A stretch of DNA of 64,000 nucleotides from Prorocentrum cordatum. Its lineage: Eukaryota > Sar > Dinophyceae > Prorocentrales > Prorocentraceae. The notes under the pieces were generated by a model. The model was not told the DNA's origin and did not search any database. It worked only from the letters and a program-made list of their open reading frames with translations. The stretch spans positions 188,012 to 252,011 of the forward strand of contig CAUYUJ010014321.1 in assembly GCA_963575745.1 (NCBI GenBank). Reading direction: 5' to 3'. The number at the start of each line of letters is the position of its first letter. The stretch's first letter is position 1. The translations under genes were made by a program, and so were the position numbers. This document shows, piece by piece, positions 58,200 to 64,000 of the stretch.

Positions 58200-59870
58200 T
58201 TTCGGTTATCGCGTTGCGTTGTGTTGCGTTGGTTGGAGCCAAAGCGTTGCGTTGCGCATCGGGGCGTTGCGCGTCGGTTGCTGCGTTGGAGACGGAGCGA
58301 GTTGAGTAGAAGGTTATGTTCAAGCTCATCTTGGGGGCGGAGCCCGCTGAGCATCGCGCGTTGCGGTGGAGAAGGAGGCCGTTGAATACTGGGTGGTGTG
58401 TTGGAGACGGCGGAACTCGAGTACAAGGATATTTCCAAGTTCATCTTGGGGGGGGGGGGGGGCTGTTTAGCATCGGGCGTTGTGTTGGGAGGCCGTTTAG
58501 AACTGGGTGGCGCGTTGGAGACGGAGGGCGCTGAGTAGAAGGATCTGTCTCAAGTTCATCTAGGGGAGAGAGCCCGCTGAGCATCGGGTGTTGTGGTGGA
58601 GAAAGAGGCCGTTGAGTACTGGGTGCTGCGTTGGAGACGGAGTGGATTGAGTAGAGGGTTATGTTCAAGTTCATCTTGGGGGCGGAACCTGTTGAGTATC
58701 GGGCGTTGCGGTGGAGAGGGGGGCCGTTGAGTACTGGGCGCAGCGTTGGAAAGAGAGGAAGTGGAGCAAGCCATTTTCGAGCTCATCTTGAGGAGGAAGT
58801 CCGTTGAGCATCGGGTGTCGCGATGGAGAAGGAGGCCATTGAGCACTGGGCGCTGCGTTGGAGACGGAGGGAGTTGAGTAGAGGGTTAGTTTCAAGTTCA
58901 TCTTGGGGGGGGGGGGCCGTTGAGCATCGGGCGTTGTGGTGGAGAAGGAGGCCGCTGAGTACTGGGCGGCGTGTCGGGGGCGGAGGGAATTGAGTAGAAG
59001 GCTATTTTCAAGTTCATCTCGAGGGGGGGGGGCCGTTGAGCATCGGGCGTTGCGTTGGAAAAGGAAACTTTTGAGTACTGGGCGGTGCGTTGGAGTCGGA
59101 GGAAGTTGAGTGGAAGGTTCTTTTCAAGTCCATCTTGGGGAAAGAGCCCGTTAAGCACCGGGCGTTGTGTTGGAGAAGGAGGCCGTTGAGTACTGGGCGC
59201 TGCGTTGGACACGGAAGGAGTGGAGCAGAAGGTCATATTCAAGCGAATCCCGGGGGGGGGCTGTCGAGCATCGGGCGTTGCGTTGGAGAAGGAGGCCGTT
59301 GAGTACCAGGTGCTGCGTTGGAGACGGAGGGAGTCGAGTAGAAGGTTATTTGCAAGTTCATCTTTGGGGGAGGGGCCGTCGAGCATCGGGCGTTGTGTTG
59401 GAGAGGGGGGCCGTTGAGCACTGGGTGTTGTGTTGGAGACGGAAGCAGTTGAGTGGAGGGTTATTTTCAAGTTCATCTTGGGGAAAGAGCCTGTTAAGCA
59501 CCGGGCGTTGTGTTGGAGAAGGAGGCGGTTGACTACTGGGCGGCGCGTTGGGGACGGAAGGAGTTGAGTAGAAGGTTAGTTTCAAGTACATTTTGGGGAG
59601 GGAGCCCGTTGAATATCGGGCGCTGCGTTGAAAAAGGAGGCCGTTGAGTACTGGGCCCTGCGTCGGGGGCGGAGGGAGCGGAGTAGAAGGTGATTTTAAA
59701 GTTCATCTTGGGGAGGGAGCCTGCGGAGCATCGGGTGTTGTCTTGGAGAAGGAGGCCGTTGAGTACTGGGCGCTGTGTTAGAGACGGAGGGAGTTGAGTA
59801 AAGGTTATTTTCAAGTTCATATTGGGGAAAGAGCCTGTTAAGTATCGGGATCGTGTATTGCGGGATTGAG
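58200..59870 (+). repeat. ~115-bp satellite, ~14 copies
   Basis: CAAGTTCATCTTGGG (or a variant) recurs about every 112-118 bp from 58322 to 59815. Units contain two related sub-blocks, GTTGAGCATCGGGCGTTG and GTTGAGTACTGGGCGCTG, each followed by a GGAGA-rich word, suggesting an older ~57-bp unit. Introduced by GTTGCGTTGTGTTGCGTTGG-type short repeats at 58210-58290. Confidence 0.93.
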
Positions 59871-59987
59871 TGTCTAGGGTTGGTGGAAACGGGTGCACTT
59901 GCACGGTGTGAACATCGCTCCGAACTTGAGCCCAAAATGTCTTCCAAAAAAGAACCTCAAAATTGAGTCCGGGAATCGTGGGAATCA

Positions 59988-60190
59988 TATATATATATAT
60001 ATATATATTCATATGTAATCAAGAGAAAGGGGGGTTATTGTGGGGTTCGGAGGGCTTTATTATATATATAAATATATATATATATATTTATATATATATT
60101 ATATATATATATATATATATATTGTGGGGTTCGGAGGGCTTTATTATATATATATATATTAAATATATATACATATATATATATATAATG
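59988..60190 (+). repeat. AT-rich dinucleotide blocks with duplicated spacer
   Basis: TA blocks at 59988-60009, 60058-60122 and 60143-60189. The word GTGGGGTTCGGAGGGCTTTA stands between them twice (from 60039 and 60123). Confidence 0.93.
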
Positions 60191-61360
60191 ATCGCAAACG
60201 CAAGCGGACAACCGCGCGGCGTCGTGAAGTCACGCGAAGAGCGCAAGCCGGTGCAAGAGCACAGCGCAACTGTCGCCGGCCAACCGAAAAAACACGGGGC
60301 CGCAAAACAGAAGCTGAGCTCGAGCGACGAAAATGGACAGGCGACACACTACGGCACCGCGAGCGAGGCGAACGAGGACGAGGACGACGAACGGAGGGAG
60401 AAACAGGAACTCACGCAGCGCCGCTCAGAGGCGGAGGGCCAGGACCGTGAACGCCATGGACACGTCATCCTCCAGGTTCAGGCGCAGCGAGTGAAGCAAG
60501 CGTGTAACCATAATCCAAGTCGTCAGCTTCCGAACGTCGACGGTCATGAACCTGCCAGAAACGAGCGTCGAATCCGCGATCATGCACCAGCGGGGAGAAG
60601 ACCCAGACGAAGGCCCGCGCCAACGAAAAGCGTGCCCGGGGAGCGCACGGAAGCGCCAGCCACGCGCCGCACCGAAGTACCAGGAGCAGTCCATCTGGCC
60701 GTCCTCCAAGGCCGTCGCGGAACCGCCGGCGCATAGGGGACCTACAGGCCCGCATGTCCCAGGGGGAGCACGGAGGGCCTGAGGCGAAAGCTGGTGGGCA
60801 TATTTGTTTTTTTCGTTCGCAGCTCCAAGGCGAGGGACATGGAGCGGGCACAACGTCCAGGGCGCGGCGCGAAAATAATTGGCGCGAGATTGCGGCAGAC
60901 TCCAGCGGACAACACACGCAGTGGCGCATGCACATGCCAAAGACAAAATGCCCCTCATTGAGACGCATGTCAGCGTTTGCTGGTGACCGGCCCAGACAGC
61001 CCGGCTGGTGGGGGAGCAAAACGCGCGGCAACCGGCAACGGAACGGGGGGGAGAAGTCGCCCTTGCGGCGCCAAGCTCCAGCCGAACCGCAATCGGAAGC
61101 GAGGCCAAGACGGACAGCAAGGCACTGTAAAGGCCACGGGCAGAACGCGAGTCCGAGTGGCCAAAGACCAGGCGGAACCCACGTGTGTGCACACAGAGCC
61201 AGGCCGTCCAAGAGCTCGGAAAAAAGGGGGTGAGCGCGAGCGAGAGCAACTAACTCAGACTCACTGCAGCTCCACGAACATACGATGGTGCGGCGAGGGA
61301 GACCCGACTCACCAAAGCTCACTGAAGCTGAGGTGTGGGTGATCCGCGTCAGAGCGCCAT
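60191..61360. other. Unique sequence without confident gene
   Basis: Open frames on both strands (for example minus 61249-60425 and 61322-60465) overlap each other and none shows a motif. A minus frame near 60650-60430 (RFMTVDVRKLTTWIMVTRLL) is protein-like but unsupported. Confidence 0.35.
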
Positions 61361-61364
61361 CCAG

Positions 61365-62310
61365 TAGAGGCAGACCACTGGTGTGCGCTCACGAGGCTGA
61401 GCAACCTCCAGCCGGTAGCCTGCGCGGTCACATCGTATCCGAATCACGCTGTTCGGGGGCACAACGATGCAATGTACTGACAAGGGCTGGCGGCTGTGGC
61501 TGCGCCGAAAAGAGCGAGACGAACTCGAACCGCAGAAGGCTGAACCACTCAACGCAGGGCCGCTCACCTTGACGAAGCCAATCATCAGGCGCATGGCGGA
61601 CAGCCGCGCCCACTCAACACCTGCCACGCTACCCGCGCAGAAGCCGAATCCTCCGACGCCGGGGCAAACCGATGGCTGACAGCTGCAGAGCTGCTGGGCC
61701 GTACCGTTCGCTGGCGGCGTGCTGACGGCGGGCCAAGACGTCCTTGCAGTAGAACCATGGCCGGGTCGGCGACGGAGGAGAGCGTTCCAGGGCAGGTCTC
61801 AGGGCAGGGGGGGCGCAGCCAAAAGCCGCTGAACACAAGTGTCAATGAGGGGTGTCCGAACACCATCCAGTAAGCGGCAGACCACTGGTGTGCGCTCACG
61901 AGGCTGAGCAACCACCAGCTGGTAGCCTGCGCGCCTACATCGCATCCGACTCCCGCAGTTCGGGGGCACAACGATGCAATTGCACTGACGTGGGCTGGGG
62001 CTGTGGCTGCGCCGAGAAGAGCGAAACGAACTCGAACCGCAGAAGGCTGAACCACTCGAAGCGGGGTCGTTCACTTTGACGAAGCCAGTCACCATGCGCA
62101 TGGCGGCCAGCCGCACCCACTCAACACCTGCCACGCTGCCCGTGCAGAAGCCGGATACCTTCGACGCCAGGGCGAACCGATGGCTGGCAGCTGAAGAGCT
62201 GCTAGGCCGCACCGTTCGCTGGCGGCGTGCTGACGGCGTGCCGAGGCGCCCTTGTAGAACCACGGCCGGGTCGGCGACGAAGGAAGGACCGCTGTTCCCT
62301 GGGCAGGTCT
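61365..62310 (+). repeat. Tandem duplication, period 507 bp
   Basis: GCAGACCACTGGTGTGCGCT at 61370 recurs at 61877, and similarity continues over the whole unit (about 90% by eye). Minus-strand translation is open in places and similar in both (QRTVRPSSSAAVSHRFA against QRTVRPSSSSAASHRFA), so it may derive from coding sequence. CAGCCAAAAGCCGCTG, found at the end of the first unit (61819), occurs twice more at 62380 and 62438. Confidence 0.85.
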
Positions 62311-62985
62311 CAGGGCAGATGCGCTTCTGCGGCCGGCGCAATGCGATGCTGTTGGGCAGGGGAGGGGGGGGGGGGGGGGGCAGCCAAAAGCCGCTGAGAC
62401 GAATGCCAATGAGGGGAAGGGGAGAAGGAGGGGGCGCAGCCAAAAGCCGCTGGACACAGATTAAAATGGGAACACAGGGCACTCATGCACTGCACCTCTT
62501 GTCCACGGGAGGGTGAGGCTGCACACGGATAGGCGAAGGTGGCGCGGCGGGTTATTTCAGCCACCAACCACTGCCGTCCAAAGCGGCTGTGAAAGAGGTG
62601 GAGCGCAGGAGGTGGGTTATTTCCGCCACCAGTCACTGCCGTCCAAAGTGGCTGTCCTGGACAGCGGGAGCGCGGGGCCCGGGGGGGTGACTGCATACGA
62701 CCCCAGAGCCCTCGCCAGCAGTGGCCTCCGTCGTGGGCGGCTGTGGCCGAGGCCGCGCGCGGCAGACGAAGACGCCCCAGTCGGCCGCAGGGGAGGAGAA
62801 GCCTGGTTTTTTTTTCTCCCCCCACAACCTGCCCCCTTACAAGTCGTCGTCAGAAGGGGCCGCCTGGTCCACACCGCCGATGCTGCCACTGCCGCCCCCT
62901 CCTCCTCCCCTCCTGCTGCCACTGCCGTCGTCGTGCTCCCCATCTCTCCCCACCACGCCACTGCCGCGGCCACTGCACTCCCTTC
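62311..62985. other. Spacer, possible 3' region of the PPR gene
   Basis: The PPR frame stays open on the minus strand from the TAG at 63052 down to 62617, but becomes Ala/Gly/Arg-rich with no repeat pattern. Two diverged copies of a GGGTTATTTCAGCCACCA-like word lie at 62550 and 62614. Confidence 0.35.
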
Positions 62986-62989
62986 CACT

Positions 62990-64000
62990 GCCCTCGAGGA
63001 CAGCTGCCACTGCGAACGCCTACTCTTCTCGCACGCGCTGTTCAGAACGGCCTAGGCGATGATGTCGGGCTCCAGCTTCGCTTCTGCCATCTCGCTCAGC
63101 AGCGCCATTGCCTGTTGCCACTGCCAACGCCTGCTCTTATCGCACTTGCTGTTCAGGGCACTGCAGGGGAGAATGTTGGGCTCCAGCTTCCCTTCTGCCA
63201 TCTCGCTCAGCAGCGCCGTTGCCCGCTGCGACTGCCGACGCCTGCTCTTCTCGCACTCGCTGTTCCGGGCGCTGTAGGTGATGATGTTGGGCTCCATTTG
63301 CACGTCTGCCATCTCGCTCAGCAGCGCCATTGCCTGCGATCACTGCGAACGCCCGCCCTTGTCGCAAAAGCTGTTCAGGATGCCGTAGGTGATGATGTTG
63401 GGCTCCAGCTTCACGATCGCCATCTGACTCAGCAGCGCGCCAACCCGCTGCCACTGCCAACGCCTGCTCTTCTCGCACGCGCTGTTCACAGTGCCGTAGG
63501 TGATGATGTCGGGCTCCAGCTTCGCTTCTCCTATCGCGCTCAACAGCGCCACTGCCTGCTGCCACTGCGAACGCCTGCTCCTCTCGCATTCGCTGTTCAG
63601 GGCGTCGTAGGTGATGATGTTGGGGTCCAGCTTCACGACCGCCATCTCGCTCAGCAGCGCCACAACCTGCTGCCACTGCCGCCGCCTGCTCTTCTCGCAC
63701 TCGCTGTTCAGGGCGCTGTAGGTGATGATGTTGGGCTCCAGCTTCGCGAACAGGATCTCGCTCAGGAACGCCACAACCTGCTGCCACTGCCAAAGCCCCC
63801 CCTGCTCGCACGGCCTGGCGATGATGGCGGGCCCCAGCTTCGCGACCCGGATCTCGCTCAGCAGCGCCAAAAATTGCTGCCATTGCCGACGCCTGCTCTT
63901 CTCGCACGCGTTGTTCACAGTGCCGTAGGTGATGATAAGGGGCTCCAGTTTCACGACCAGGATCTTGCTCAGCAGCGCTGCGGACTGGTGCCACTGCCAA
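62990..64000 (-). pseudogene. Pentatricopeptide-repeat (PPR) protein, partial, two in-frame stops
   Basis: The frame enters from beyond 64000 and reads tandem 37-residue repeats of the form LEPNIITYSALNSECEKS, RRRQWQQVVALLSEMAVVK, the helix-turn-helix PPR unit. About nine repeats are visible. PPR proteins bind organellar RNA one base per repeat; repeat positions 5 and last vary here only slightly. Breaks: TGA at 63342-63340 exactly where the repeat has Trp (SQ-stop-SQAMALLSEM), and TAG at 63054-63052 where it has Tyr (DIIA-stop-AVLNSACEKS). Both are single-base changes and the frame is kept after each. One repeat (PAIIARPCEQGGLWQWQQ, ~63840-63785) lacks about seven residues. Probably a decaying gene copy; sequencing errors are possible. 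Confidence 0.75.

Noticed and set aside
60425-61322. Two overlapping minus-strand frames of 275-285 codons
   Set aside because: They compete for the same bases, neither shows a motif, and plus-strand frames are equally long.
63137-64000. 287-codon minus-strand frame
   Set aside because: Shadow of the PPR repeats: it repeats because the DNA repeats, and the other frame matches the PPR consensus.

Overview
This is nuclear DNA from a eukaryote, most probably a dinoflagellate. The pointers are a relict of the dinoflagellate trans-spliced leader (6918-6935), Ty1/copia and DIRS-like retroelements of the divergent kind common in dinoflagellates, strong G/C preference at third codon positions, and very high tandem-repeat content. 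Genus cannot be decided from the sequence. Two 100-base N gaps (13305-13404, 57479-57578) show it is a scaffolded draft assembly, and both gaps lie in repeats.

Layout. 1150-6935 (minus): a decayed tyrosine-recombinase (DIRS-like) retroelement with Gag-like, RT, RNase H and recombinase parts, a spliced-leader relic at its 5' end and a minisatellite between RNase H and recombinase. 6995-7735 (plus): debris of a copia RNase H. 8.5-14.9 kb: pyrimidine and ATC microsatellites alternating with an ~82-bp dispersed repeat, a CCAAGAGGCC-type array and a hairpin module. 15.4-16.4 kb: an ~518-bp tandem duplication. 16.9-20.5 kb (minus): a frame-broken Cys-rich gene of unknown function. 21.3-23 kb: purine-rich and short-period repeats. 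24.4-31.5 kb: lower-GC DNA holding a short terminal-exon candidate, a two-exon zinc-binding gene candidate, a Gag-like ORF with a Cys cluster, and at least 14 copies of an 11-bp palindrome. 31.9-41.5 kb (minus): the best preserved gene, a giant copia polyprotein (Gag, protease, integrase, RT, RNase H) with an inserted methyltransferase-like module, predicted membrane segments and a 547-codon ORF in a second frame. 41.6-52.3 kb: arrays of a 76-99-bp satellite bracketed by recurrent boundary modules, interrupted by other repeats and a 5'-truncated LINE (49.2-50.85 kb, minus). 52.5-60.2 kb: microsatellites and three more satellites (160, 109 and ~115 bp). 61.4-62.3 kb: a 507-bp tandem duplication. 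63.0-64.0 kb (minus): a pentatricopeptide-repeat (PPR) gene running off the window and carrying two in-frame stops.

No rRNA, tRNA, CRISPR or prokaryotic operon is visible. Apart from the PPR gene and a few orphan exons, the window is retroelement and repeat DNA. The points most worth following up are the structure of the copia element, the short palindromes between 25 and 32 kb, the hairpin module with two competing folds, and the spliced-leader-tagged DIRS-like element.
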